64,000 bases of DNA from Spirochaetota bacterium (GTDB taxonomy: Bacteria > Spirochaetota > UBA4802 > JAGODF01): the NCBI GenBank assembly GCA_029974015.1, contig JARKUF010000020.1:1-64000 (forward strand). Reading direction: 5' to 3'. A model generated the notes under the pieces. That model was not told the origin of the DNA. It made no database searches and saw only the letters and a program-made list of their open reading frames with translations. The position numbers and the translations under genes were made by a program. Within the stretch, counting starts at the first letter, position 1; the number at the start of each line of letters is the position of its first letter. Shown piece by piece: positions 52,856-60,883 of the stretch.

Positions 52856-53032
52856 ATGAATACATTCTTACAACCAATCTTTAAAAATCTTTTTGTAATC
52901 TTGATGCTGGCATTTGTTTCCTTGAATTCATGCTCAGATAATTATCTTGAGAATCTTGAAATTGAAAAAAAAGCCATACGAGACATGAATTCATCCAATT
53001 TGCACGCATCAAAAAAGTTTTTGTCGGTATAA
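52856..53032 (+). CDS. 58-residue lipoprotein
   Basis: A short frame between the barrel gene and the LamG gene. It reads MNTFLQPIFKNLFVILMLAF, then VSLNSCSDNYLENLEI, and ends KKFLSV. The signal peptide and lipobox SLNSC (Cys26) are spirochaete-like. The mature peptide of 33 residues is charged and helical. It ends four bases before the next gene. There is no clear ribosome binding site, so expression is uncertain; it could also be the remnant of a longer gene. Confidence 0.5.
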   Translation: MNTFLQPIFKNLFVILMLAFVSLNSCSDNYLENLEIEKKAIRDMNSSNLHASKKFLSV

Positions 53033-53036
53033 GTAA

Positions 53037-54098
53037 ATGAAAAGATATATTTTGTTTTCTTTAATCTATATAATGGTGTGCTCCTGCAACGACTCCTTCA
53101 AGGAGCAACTAAACCAAGAATATAACAGCCTCACTCCGCCGGCAGTTGTTTCTGTGAATCCGGTAGATGGAGCTACGGGCGTGGATACAAATGCTCCAAT
53201 CACCGTAAGCTTCAACATTCCCGTTAAACCCTCTTCGATTAACCCAACTTCCTTTATTGTGAGGGATAGCAAGAACAATACAGTAGACGGTAACATCACC
53301 GTAAGCGGAAACAATGTAACCTTCACCCATACAAATCCATTCCGAGTTCTTCGCAATTACACCGTCACTTTAGCCGCGTCCATTTCCAATATGAGCGATG
53401 TCATAATGGGTAATACTGTCTCCTTCGGTTTTACAGTGGGCCACCGCTTCGACGAAGCCCTTGAACTCTACCTGCCCTTTAATGGCAACTCTCTTGACGA
53501 AAGCGGAAATGAGTTCGATGGAATTCAATACGGTAATCCGACCCTCGCGGAAGACAGGTTCGGGAATCCCGATAGCGCGTATTACTTCGATGGGGTGGAC
53601 GATTACATAGAGATTAAAAACGGCATATACTTAAAGCCTGAACTTATTACGATTTCAATTTGGGTCCAAAATGACTACCCGGAAACTGGAAAATATGTTT
53701 GTATTCTTGCAAAACCACTGGGTATTACTCAATACACTTTCGGTTTTCATAATTGGAGTAATTATACAAGAATTCGGGGCATGGTTCATCCAGACTATAA
53801 CCCAGCAACTCTTATTGAATTTTACGTTGAACACTACAGCAGCACTAAGGAGTGGGTTCATCGCGTAGCAACCTATGATAAAAATACTGTTCGGTATTAC
53901 GTAAATGGGGTAGAAATAAATTCAAGAGAAATACCGGGTGAATTTCACTTTACTGAACGTCCCTGGATTATAGGTTGGTACGATAATAAAGAATTCGTTT
54001 ACTTCAGGGGGCGTATCGACGATGTGCGCATCTACAGTCGTGTCCTTAGTCCCGATGAAATCGAAGCCCTGTACCATGAAGGCGGATGGGGTGAGTAG
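53037..54098 (+). CDS. Ig-like plus LamG-type lipoprotein
   Basis: A 353-residue lipoprotein (signal peptide to IYIMVCSC, Cys17). Residues 35-135 are a Big_5/SbsA-type Ig domain (VVSVNPVDGATGVDTNAPITVSF, NVTFTH, NYTVTLAASI). Residues 140-350 are a LamG/concanavalin-like jelly roll: LELYLPFNGNSLDESGNEFDG, DSAYYFDGVDDYIEI, ITISIWVQND, and the closing FRGRIDDVRIYSRVLSPDEI. Such domains bind carbohydrate or surface polymers. The protein is exposed on an envelope surface. The gene is AT-richer than its left neighbours. Confidence 0.85.
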   Translation: MKRYILFSLIYIMVCSCNDSFKEQLNQEYNSLTPPAVVSVNPVDGATGVDTNAPITVSFNIPVKPSSINPTSFIVRDSKNNTVDGNITVSGNNVTFTHTNPFRVLRNYTVTLAASISNMSDVIMGNTVSFGFTVGHRFDEALELYLPFNGNSLDESGNEFDGIQYGNPTLAEDRFGNPDSAYYFDGVDDYIEIKNGIYLKPELITISIWVQNDYPETGKYVCILAKPLGITQYTFGFHNWSNYTRIRGMVHPDYNPATLIEFYVEHYSSTKEWVHRVATYDKNTVRYYVNGVEINSREIPGEFHFTERPWIIGWYDNKEFVYFRGRIDDVRIYSRVLSPDEIEALYHEGGWGE

Positions 54099-54162
54099 AG
54101 TTTATAGTTTGTCTCTTATCGCGTATTCCCAAAAGAGGGGCAACGAAACAGGGACACCCCCT

Positions 54163-54378
54163 ACCCATCATCCCTTCCAGCATCACAACCTCGATCCTCT
54201 CCGAAAGCGCGTATCCCTTCGCCCCGGGATACGCCACGCAGGGCCGCTCCAGTCCCGGATCCTCCACGACGGCGCGCATCGATTTCGTAATGAGGGGGGC
54301 GTCCGAGTACTTGAATTCCGCCACATGATTTTTCCCGTCCGCCCGCCGGAAGAGATCCGGCTCCGCGCCGCTTAACAA
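54163..54378 (-). pseudogene. C-terminal remnant of a second DUF4143 ATPase
   Basis: About 72 codons in one frame match the end of DUF4143 proteins: GAEPDLFRRADGKNHVAEFKYSDAP, then TKSMRAVVEDPGLERPCVAYPGAKG and ERIEVVML. The EFKYSDAP stretch is the C-terminal nuclease-like strand of that family. No N-terminal ATPase part precedes it; instead the intact DUF4143 gene begins upstream at 54385. It is the relic of a lost paralogue or of a recombination between two copies. The frame runs on to 54046 without meaning. Confidence 0.7.
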
Positions 54379-54384
54379 TCACTA

Positions 54385-55647
54385 TTACCCCAGCAGCAAC
54401 TCCTCCATCGGCACCGCCACTATCCTGGACGTAACAGCCCGTGGCGTATCACAGCGGCAGGCGATGACACCGAAGGGCGCGTCCCAGTATTCATCGAGAA
54501 ATGTCTCCAGGCCCGCGATGTCCCTGCGCATGGGGCTGGCCGTCGATTTGACTTCGATGGGAATGAGCTTCCTTCCGAGTTCAAGCACGAAATCGACCTC
54601 GTGCCCCCCCGATGTCCTCCAGTGGCAGAGCCCCGCCCCGGGGCGGCGGAGTGACGCGTACGCCCCGAGGTGAATGGCCACGTAGTTCTCGAGCCAGCAC
54701 CCCCACTCCCTTGCTTCATGCAGTTCGTCCTCACCCGCAAACCCGGCCAAGTGCGCGGCAAGCCCCGTGTCGGTCCAATACATCTTAGGCGACTTGACAA
54801 GCCTCTTCCCCCTGCTCCGCGCGAAGGCGGGGACGGCCATCACCTGGAAGGAGACTTGCAGAATTCCCAGGTATCTCCTGGCGGTAGTCTGGGAAATTCC
54901 CGCATCGGATGCAAGCGACGCAACGTTCACCAGCCCACCGTTGCGCACCGCGCATATTCGCATCATCCGCCTGAATTCAATCAGATTGTCGGTGGCCGTG
55001 AAATCCCGGAGGTCCCGCTCAAGGTAGGTCTGGACATAGCTTTCGAACCATTGCGATGCGAACAATACGTCCCCGGAAAGGGAGGGCACGGGATAACCGC
55101 CGCGAAAGACCGCCGTCACCAGGGGCCTCCGCGCTTTACGGGCCCCCCCGGCATGACTGCTGAGAAATTCATCGACCGATTTGCTTGCGCAAAGGAGGTC
55201 CAGGGTGCTTCCAAATTTTACCTGCTCGATCTCGGGCCACAGCAACGGTGGAAGGTTGAAATATATGGCGCGCCCCGCAAGCGACTCCGACACTTTCTTC
55301 ATGAGGAGCATGTTGGCCGATCCGGTGAGAAGGAACCTGCCCGCCTTCCTGTCCCTGTCGATGTCCATTTTTATTGAGAGCAGTATCTCCGGTTCACGCT
55401 GCACCTCGTCGATGGTGAGCTTCCCAATCCCCGCAAGCAGGGCGCCGGGATCGCTACGGGCCGTTTCCCTGATCCCGAGTTCATCAAGGGTGATATACGT
55501 TCGATTACCTCCTATCGAAGGCATCTTCGCAAGGGTGGTCTTTCCCGTCTGGCGTGCTCCGTGCAGTATCACGGCAGGAAATTTCGACAGGCTTTCAGCA
55601 AGGGCTTCTTCCTGAAGCCGGGATAATGAACTATGCAAATCATCCAT
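54385..55647 (-). CDS. AAA ATPase with DUF4143 domain
   Basis: A 420-residue protein. The P-loop is ILHGARQTGKTTLA (near 29-42), Walker B LTIDEVQREPEIL near 105, and sensor-1 RFLLTGSANMLLMKKV. The DUF4143 half has YVQTYLERDLRDF, LASDAGISQTTARRYLGIL and a nuclease-like end, HEVDFVLELGRKLIPIEVKST. This family is abundant in anaerobes and environmental bacteria, often in accessory regions, with no settled role; a toxin-antitoxin or defence link has been proposed. All ATPase motifs look intact. The gene lies beside a degraded copy of its own family and palindromic repeats. Confidence 0.9.
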   Translation of the reverse strand: MDDLHSSLSRLQEEALAESLSKFPAVILHGARQTGKTTLAKMPSIGGNRTYITLDELGIRETARSDPGALLAGIGKLTIDEVQREPEILLSIKMDIDRDRKAGRFLLTGSANMLLMKKVSESLAGRAIYFNLPPLLWPEIEQVKFGSTLDLLCASKSVDEFLSSHAGGARKARRPLVTAVFRGGYPVPSLSGDVLFASQWFESYVQTYLERDLRDFTATDNLIEFRRMMRICAVRNGGLVNVASLASDAGISQTTARRYLGILQVSFQVMAVPAFARSRGKRLVKSPKMYWTDTGLAAHLAGFAGEDELHEAREWGCWLENYVAIHLGAYASLRRPGAGLCHWRTSGGHEVDFVLELGRKLIPIEVKSTASPMRRDIAGLETFLDEYWDAPFGVIACRCDTPRAVTSRIVAVPMEELLLG

Positions 55648-55814
55648 GTGCTGGAGGATATTCCACCTTATATCGGTTTGTCAATGCAAATTTTTGATAT
55701 TGATGGATCAGAGCTCCCGGAATTCAGTAAATTTGAGACATAATCCGGCCTTATTAGCCATAAACCGGGCCAGAGCCCCTGATGATTCCATATTTCCCAG
55801 CATTTCCACAATGC

Positions 55815-55880
55815 TTAAGGGTAACCACAAAAACTCAGGTGGGACCTCAAAAAATAAGGCAACCTCTAAAAATTATTTGA
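55815..55880 (+). repeat. partial palindromic repeat
   Basis: TTAAGGGTAACCACAAAAAC followed by GGCAACCTCTAAAAATTATT, fragments of the outer parts of the repeat without the GC hairpin. Confidence 0.45.
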
Positions 55881-55994
55881 ATGTACTCCGGGCGAAGTAT
55901 CACTTGCACAGGCCGGGGTGGTGAGAATTAACGCAAACTATTGAAATGGAAGCTATTCTTCTTCAAAATAATCGCTATCGATTTTTTTAATATT

Positions 55995-56114
55995 GGGAAC
56001 CTCTAAAAATTAAATTTTAGAGGTTCCCATAAATTGTAACTACTGGCATACTCAGGAATTAGGTTTTCCCGCCCGCCGAAGGCGGGCGGGAAAACCTAAT
56101 TATTAGAGGCTGCC
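55995..56114 (+). repeat. composite palindromic repeat, best copy
   Basis: 120 bases with two perfect hairpins. Module A (55995-56028) has arms GGGAACCTCTAAAA and TTTTAGAGGTTCCC. The linker is ATAAATTGTAACTACTGGCA plus TACTCAGG. Module B (about 56058-56102) has arms of 20 or more pairs around GAA, with core TTTTCCCGCCCGCC and GGCGGGCGGGAAAA. It closes with TTATTAGAGGCTGCC. It ends at the edge of the mrr remnant. Confidence 0.9.
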
Positions 56115-56115
56115 T

Positions 56116-56331
56116 ATTGTATGTTACGGAAGTTGAAACGCCTAAATTATGGTCAATCATTAGTTCAGCTAACATTTTGCCATCAATTAGAATTACTTTT
56201 GGATCAATTGTATCGACATAAGTTAAAGCATAGATGACATCAAGCCCGAGTTTATCCTCTTTAATAATTCCGTCGATTCCTTCATCGCCGCTTTGACCAA
56301 TTGAACGGCCGGCATCAGTACGTGAGCCGTC
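56116..56331 (-). pseudogene. mrr: remnant of an Mrr-type restriction endonuclease
   Basis: 72 codons without a stop match the Mrr catalytic domain: DGSRTDAGRSIGQSGDEGIDG, then IIKEDKLGLDVIY, then IDPKVILIDGKMLAELMIDH and NLGVST. The central part that holds the QAKRW catalytic motif and about 40 further residues is missing between DVIY and IDPK, in frame. The N-terminal winged-helix part is also gone; the sequence starts two codons after the smc stop. So the remnant has the first catalytic Asp region but cannot cleave. A palindromic repeat borders its 3' end. Confidence 0.8.
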
Positions 56332-56334
56332 CCA

Positions 56335-59085
56335 CTACCCGGACTTTCGCTCCAGCCTCTCCATCTTCAGGGAGACTATGCGAGACACTCCCGGCTCCGA
56401 CATGGTAACGCCGTAGAGGGCCTCCCCGATGCTCATGGTCTTCTTGTTGTGGGTGACTATAATAAATTGCGTCTTTTTCGCGAACTCCCGGAGCATCTTC
56501 ACAAAGCGGCCGATGTTCTCCTCGTCCAGAGGGGCGTCTATCTCATCGAGAAAGCAGAAAGGGGAAGGCTTCTCCATATAAGTCGCGAAAAGGAGGGCGA
56601 TGGCCGTCAGGGCCCGTTCGCCCCCTGAGAGGAGGTTTATGTTCTTCGGCTTTTTCCCGGGGGGGCGGACCATGATCTCTATCCCGCTTTCCAGGACGTT
56701 TTCCGGGTCCTGAAGCTCGATGTTCGCGTCGCCCCCTTCGAAGAGCTGTTTAAATATATCGGAAAAGTTCTTCTGGATGGCCTTGAAAGTCTTCATGAAC
56801 ATCTCGATGGATGTGCTGTTGATGTCCTCGATAACGGAGAGGATGTCCTCCCTCGCCTTCTCGATGTCTTTCTTCTGGCCTATATAGTACTCGAAGCGCT
56901 TCTTTAAATCGCGGAATTCTTCTATGGCGAGATTGTTGATGGGACCGAGGTCCTGGATACGTTTTTTCACGTCCTGGATGTTTTTTACAAGCTCCGACTG
57001 TTCCAGCCTGTCCACGGCCAGGTTCTTCACTTCGGAAATCCGCTTTTCGTATTCCGTCCAGAGGTACTCCTCTATGCGGTCCACTCGGAAATTGAGCTCG
57101 ATGATATTTTTGTCGATGTCGCCTATTCGCTCCACGATCCTCTTTAAGTTTTCCATGTCCTTTTGCGACACGTCCTTGCGCCCTTCTATTTTGCTGTCGA
57201 TGCCGCTGCGTTTTTCGGTGAGCTCACGGATGCTTTTGTTCAGGGTTTCCGATTTCTCGCTGAACTGTACCAGGTTCGACTCCCATTCTCCAATTTCCTT
57301 TTCACAGGCGCTTACAATCGAATCACAGCGCCTTATTTCCTCGCGGTAATTTTCAATCTGGTTTTCCACGTCGGAAATCTGCCGGGTGAGGTTTTCCAGG
57401 TGCTTCTCGGTCCAGGCCTTTTCGGTTTCACTCCGCGCCAGGTCCTTCTCCACCCGAGCCATCATTTCCTTCACATCGTCAAGCTCCGCCTGCTCGTTGC
57501 GGATAAACTCCTCAAGCTCCAGGTTCTGTCGGCGCAGGTCCTCAATGTAACCCGTCTCGTACCTTATCTTCCCGTCGATAGTTTCTTTCTCGGCGTGGAT
57601 TCCCGTCCTGTCGAAGAGTATCGACCGGAAGCCGTCCTCGAACCCCTCGAAGGCCGCAAGGTCCGCCTCAAGGGCCGCAAGGTCGATGCCCCGGAGGAGC
57701 TCCGCCGCCCCGGCGGCGTCCCCGACGGCGCACTTTTCCAGGGCCCCGTCTATCTTCCCCCTCGCGGCCTCAAAGGCCGCGTTTATGCGCCCACGGACCT
57801 CCTGGCGCTCCGCCTCGGACCCGGCAAGCTCGGCTTTCCGCTTCTCAATGGCGTCCACTAACTTCTTTATTACCACTTCCAATTCTTCACGCAGGGCCGC
57901 GAGGCGCTCCTCAGCGGACGCGACGCCCGCGCGGTTTTCTTCGATTTTGGCCCGAGAATTTTTTATCGATTCGATTTTTCTTTTTTTCGTTTCAAGGAAA
58001 GCCGCGAGCCTGTCGCGGTCCTCCTGTATCCGCTTGCGGATCTCCACGCCCGACTCTTCGTTTTTCTTCTTCTCCTCCGTGAGGCGGGCGTGGTTTTCGG
58101 TCCGCCCCTGAATGGCCCGTTCAATCCCCTGTTTCCTGACGCGCTGGTTTTCAATTTCCTTCCTGTTTTTTTCCGTGCGGGAATCGATGTCCTCTATGCG
58201 AATGCGGTAGGTGTGGAGCTCCTTGTCGAGCTCAAAAAGTTTCAACTGTATGTCGTTCTTCTGTTTCTCGTCCTGGTCGTTTTCCGCGGAAATGCGGGAC
58301 ACTCTCGCCGAAATCTCCTCGCGCTGTTTTTTCAGGCGTTCCAGGTCCTCCCCGAGCTTTCCCCGGCGGTCCTGGTGCTCGCGGTATTTAATTAAATTGT
58401 ACTTTATGTCGTGGTCCCCCAGGGCCCCCTTCAGCGACAGGTACTGCTTCGTTTTCTCCGCCTGCTTCGCCTTAAGGTCTTTCTCGCGCTCAATTTCGCC
58501 GATAATATCGTTTATGCGCTCGAGGTTAACCCCCGTGTCCTGAAGCTTGCGAAGCGATTCTTTCTTCTGGAGCTTGTACTTGGAAACCCCCGCCGCCTCC
58601 TCGAAGATGTAGCGGCGGTCCTCTGCGCTTGAGGAGAGAATGAGGTCAATCTTCCCCTGCTCCATGACGGAGTAGTTCGCCTTCCCTATTCCGGTATCCA
58701 TGAAGAGCTGGTCGATATCTTTGAGGCGGACGGGCGACTTGTTGATGAGGTATTCCGATTCGCCGTCCCGGAAGAGCCGCCGGGTAACGGTGACGGATGG
58801 AGAGTCAAAGCTTAATATGCTCCCCGTGTTGTCGATGGTGATGGAGACCTCCGCGAGTGAAAGCCCCTTCCGGGAGTCGGTGCCGGAAAATATCACGTCC
58901 TCCATCTTCGAGCCCCGGATGGCCCTGGCCTGCTTCTCGCCGAGGACCCAGCGCATCGAGTCGACGATATTCGATTTTCCGCACCCATTGGGCCCCACGA
59001 TGACGGTGATACCCTGGCCAAACTCGACCCTGGTTTTTTCCGGGAACGATTTAAACCCGAAGAGGTCTATCGACTTCAGATACAT
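56335..59085 (-). CDS. smc: chromosome segregation protein SMC, short form
   Basis: A 916-residue SMC ATPase, much shorter than the common 1,150-1,200. The N-terminal head has ITVIVGPNGCGKSNIVD (Walker A) and VMEQGKIDLILSS; the C-terminal head has the signature LLSGGERALTAIALLFA and Walker B FCFLDEIDAPLDEENI. The two arms are long coiled coils. In the middle, where a hinge of some 150 residues with Gly-rich dimer interface is expected, only an Ala-rich stretch and a short segment (FEGFEDGFRSILFDRTGI, near 490-510) separate the arms. It compacts chromosomes, presumably with an ScpA/ScpB pair not in this window. Leptospira SMC is of similar length, to my recollection. Confidence 0.92.
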   Translation of the reverse strand: MYLKSIDLFGFKSFPEKTRVEFGQGITVIVGPNGCGKSNIVDSMRWVLGEKQARAIRGSKMEDVIFSGTDSRKGLSLAEVSITIDNTGSILSFDSPSVTVTRRLFRDGESEYLINKSPVRLKDIDQLFMDTGIGKANYSVMEQGKIDLILSSSAEDRRYIFEEAAGVSKYKLQKKESLRKLQDTGVNLERINDIIGEIEREKDLKAKQAEKTKQYLSLKGALGDHDIKYNLIKYREHQDRRGKLGEDLERLKKQREEISARVSRISAENDQDEKQKNDIQLKLFELDKELHTYRIRIEDIDSRTEKNRKEIENQRVRKQGIERAIQGRTENHARLTEEKKKNEESGVEIRKRIQEDRDRLAAFLETKKRKIESIKNSRAKIEENRAGVASAEERLAALREELEVVIKKLVDAIEKRKAELAGSEAERQEVRGRINAAFEAARGKIDGALEKCAVGDAAGAAELLRGIDLAALEADLAAFEGFEDGFRSILFDRTGIHAEKETIDGKIRYETGYIEDLRRQNLELEEFIRNEQAELDDVKEMMARVEKDLARSETEKAWTEKHLENLTRQISDVENQIENYREEIRRCDSIVSACEKEIGEWESNLVQFSEKSETLNKSIRELTEKRSGIDSKIEGRKDVSQKDMENLKRIVERIGDIDKNIIELNFRVDRIEEYLWTEYEKRISEVKNLAVDRLEQSELVKNIQDVKKRIQDLGPINNLAIEEFRDLKKRFEYYIGQKKDIEKAREDILSVIEDINSTSIEMFMKTFKAIQKNFSDIFKQLFEGGDANIELQDPENVLESGIEIMVRPPGKKPKNINLLSGGERALTAIALLFATYMEKPSPFCFLDEIDAPLDEENIGRFVKMLREFAKKTQFIIVTHNKKTMSIGEALYGVTMSEPGVSRIVSLKMERLERKSG

Positions 59086-59195
59086 GGAATTATCTCATTG
59101 ACATGCGCACATTATGATGGATATTGAGCGAAAACGTCCGCAAAGAAGCTATTAGCAGTCCCGACGCCTTTTGCGGCAAGAAAAATTTATACCCC

Positions 59196-59759
59196 ATGAT
59201 AAAAAGAAACGCACAAGAAGGGACGCCGTTTCCGCCCCCCTTTCTCCGGGGGGCCGTCGCAGCGGCCCTCATCGCCCTTTGCGCCTGTTCCACCCTCTCC
59301 CGACCGGGGGAGTATCGGCACAAAGTCGTGCGGTCGGGGTCCTCGGATGAATCCACGCTGGCGGAACAAAAAATCGCCGAAGGCGCAACCTACCAGGTTT
59401 TTTTCAGCCTCCGAAAGGAGGAAAAATGCCTCAAAATTGCCTTCAGCTCAAGAATCAGGGAAGCGACATTAAAGAAGACTTTCCAGAGCGATGTGAACAC
59501 CTATTTTATCATAGAGAAGAGCGTGGACATCGAACGCTTCAAAGACGAGAAGAAAACCATCTTCTACGAAATAGGACGCAATTTCGATCTCCGATGGAAC
59601 CTGAGCAACACCATGGTGACCTGCTCCGACAGCGCCGACCCTCTGCGAAAGCTCGACACCGGGCTTTACAGAATCAGGTTTTCAAGCCTCAAGGCACCCT
59701 CATTTGAGTACGTCCTCGAAATCTACAGCAATAATGGGCCCGTGTCCTTCGGTTTTTAA
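59196..59759 (+). CDS. lipoprotein of unknown function
   Basis: A 187-residue lipoprotein. I start at the ATG at 59196, which gives a signal peptide ending ALIALCAC (Cys31); the longer frame to 59124 adds residues that do not fit. The mature part is beta-rich (TYQVFFSLRKEEKCLKIAFSS, TYFIIEKSVDIERF, YRIRFSSLKAPSFEYVLEI) with an Ig/jelly-roll look. No family is recognised. It is divergent from smc. No ribosome binding site is clear. A truncated palindromic repeat follows it. Confidence 0.65.
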   Translation: MIKRNAQEGTPFPPPFLRGAVAAALIALCACSTLSRPGEYRHKVVRSGSSDESTLAEQKIAEGATYQVFFSLRKEEKCLKIAFSSRIREATLKKTFQSDVNTYFIIEKSVDIERFKDEKKTIFYEIGRNFDLRWNLSNTMVTCSDSADPLRKLDTGLYRIRFSSLKAPSFEYVLEIYSNNGPVSFGF

Positions 59760-59765
59760 CTTACA

Positions 59766-59850
59766 GATACCCCTAAAAATTAAAAATTTTTTAGGTTCCC
59801 ATGATTTGTGAATACTGGCATACTTAGAACTCAGATTTTCCCGGCCTTTA
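59766..59850 (+). repeat. truncated palindromic repeat
   Basis: The AT hairpin (ACCCCTAAAAATT...AATTTTTTAGGTTCCC), the linker GAATACTGGCATACTTAG and the start of the GC hairpin (GATTTTCCCGGCC) remain; the rest is lost. Confidence 0.65.
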
Positions 59851-59877
59851 CTTTTTTAGCTTTTCATAAAAAAAACC

Positions 59878-59906
59878 TTGACGTTTTGACTTTATCATAT
59901 TACAAT
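59878..59906 (+). promoter_or_regulatory. promoter of the sahR-ahcY operon
   Basis: TTGACG (59878-59883), a 17-base spacer and TACAAT (59901-59906). Transcription would begin near 59913, very close to the first start codon. Confidence 0.65.
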
Positions 59907-59925
59907 ATCTACATATCTTAATATG
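59896..59925. promoter_or_regulatory. candidate operator over the promoter
   Basis: CATATTA (59896-59902) and TAATATG (59919-59925) form an inverted repeat with a 16-base spacer; CATAT/ATATG (59912-59925) is a tighter second pair. The site covers the -10 box and the start point, a place typical of autorepression by ArsR-type proteins. Confidence 0.5.
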
Positions 59926-60840
59926 GTAATATTCGTGACGCTCCTCCATCAGTTGAAATCCCTCGCCGACGAAACCCGTCTCAGGATATTCAATCTCCTC
60001 CTGAAGCACGAGCTGAACGTGAACGATATCGTCGCCGCCCTGGACTTGGGCCAGCCACGGGTTTCCCGGCATTTGAAAATCCTCTCCGACGCAGGCCTCG
60101 TCATCTCCAGGCGTGACGGCTCATGGGTTTTTTACCGCGCCGCCGAGGGCCCCGGCATAAGAGGGGAGTACCGCGCCCTCATTGAGGGCGATGAAACAAT
60201 GGCCCGGGAGCTGGAGAAGCTCAAGGAGAAGCTCCACGAAAAAGGGCGGGAAAAAACCGTCTTCTACGACGCCATGGCCCCGGAGTGGGACTCCCTGAAG
60301 CGGGGTATTATCGGAAACGCCCATATCACCGGGGAGATAATTCGCCGCATGGGGCGCTGCGGGACCGCCGCGGACCTCGGCTGCGGCACCGGCGAGCTTC
60401 TCCCCCTTATGAAGGGTAAAGCCTCCAGGGTGATAGGCGTGGACCGCTCCCCCCGGATGTTAGATGAAGCGCGGAGGCGCATGGGCAGGAACGGAAAGAG
60501 CATCGAGCTTCGCATCGGGGAGCTGGAGCACCTGCCCATGCGGGACGGCGAGGCGGACCTCGCCGTGGTGAACATGGTGCTCCACCATCTCACGGCCCCC
60601 CCGGAGGGCATCCGGGAGGCGGCCCGGGTTCTCAAGAAGGGGAAACGCCTCATCATCGTTGACCTGGAAAAGCACGGCCGCGAAGAATTCAGGCAATCCT
60701 ATGGCCACCGCTGGCTCGGCTTCACCGGCGAGGAAATGTCCCGGTGGCTTAAGGACGCCGGCTTCGCCGTCGCGGAAACCAGGATGTTCGACACAGGGCG
60801 GGGACTTAATGTGGCGCTTTTCGCCGCCACGAAAAAATAA
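59923..60840 (+). CDS. sahR: ArsR-type regulator fused to a SAM methyltransferase-like domain (SahR-like)
   Basis: A 305-residue fusion. Residues 5-95 are an ArsR winged helix ([21 protein letters not shown], then [28 protein letters not shown]). Residues 115-300 are a class I methyltransferase fold with the SAM loop [14 protein letters not shown] and [33 protein letters not shown]. This architecture next to ahcY is that of SahR, which represses S-adenosylhomocysteine recycling genes and reads SAH through the methyltransferase-like domain. No metal-binding cysteine motif of arsenic sensors is present. The start may be the ATG at 59923 or the GTG at 59935. A promoter and operator lie directly upstream. 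Confidence 0.85.
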   Translation: MVIFVTLLHQLKSLADETRLRIFNLLLKHELNVNDIVAALDLGQPRVSRHLKILSDAGLVISRRDGSWVFYRAAEGPGIRGEYRALIEGDETMARELEKLKEKLHEKGREKTVFYDAMAPEWDSLKRGIIGNAHITGEIIRRMGRCGTAADLGCGTGELLPLMKGKASRVIGVDRSPRMLDEARRRMGRNGKSIELRIGELEHLPMRDGEADLAVVNMVLHHLTAPPEGIREAARVLKKGKRLIIVDLEKHGREEFRQSYGHRWLGFTGEEMSRWLKDAGFAVAETRMFDTGRGLNVALFAATKK

Positions 60841-60883
60841 CAATCCACCAACTCTGGAACAAAACCTTAAACGGAGAAACGAA

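Larger units (their letters stand above)
55648..56115. other. 468-base gap with repeats
   Basis: A partial repeat at 55815-55880 and the best-preserved full copy at 55995-56114. I see no gene in the remainder. Confidence 0.6.

Noticed and set aside
55646-55924. 92-codon plus ORF between the DUF4143 ATPase and the repeat
   Set aside because: It crosses repeat fragments and has an irregular composition; no support for translation.
60659-60883. Extended N-terminus of the AhcY frame
   Set aside because: It overlaps the SahR-like coding region in another frame; the AhcY family start fits the ATG at 60884 with GGAG upstream.
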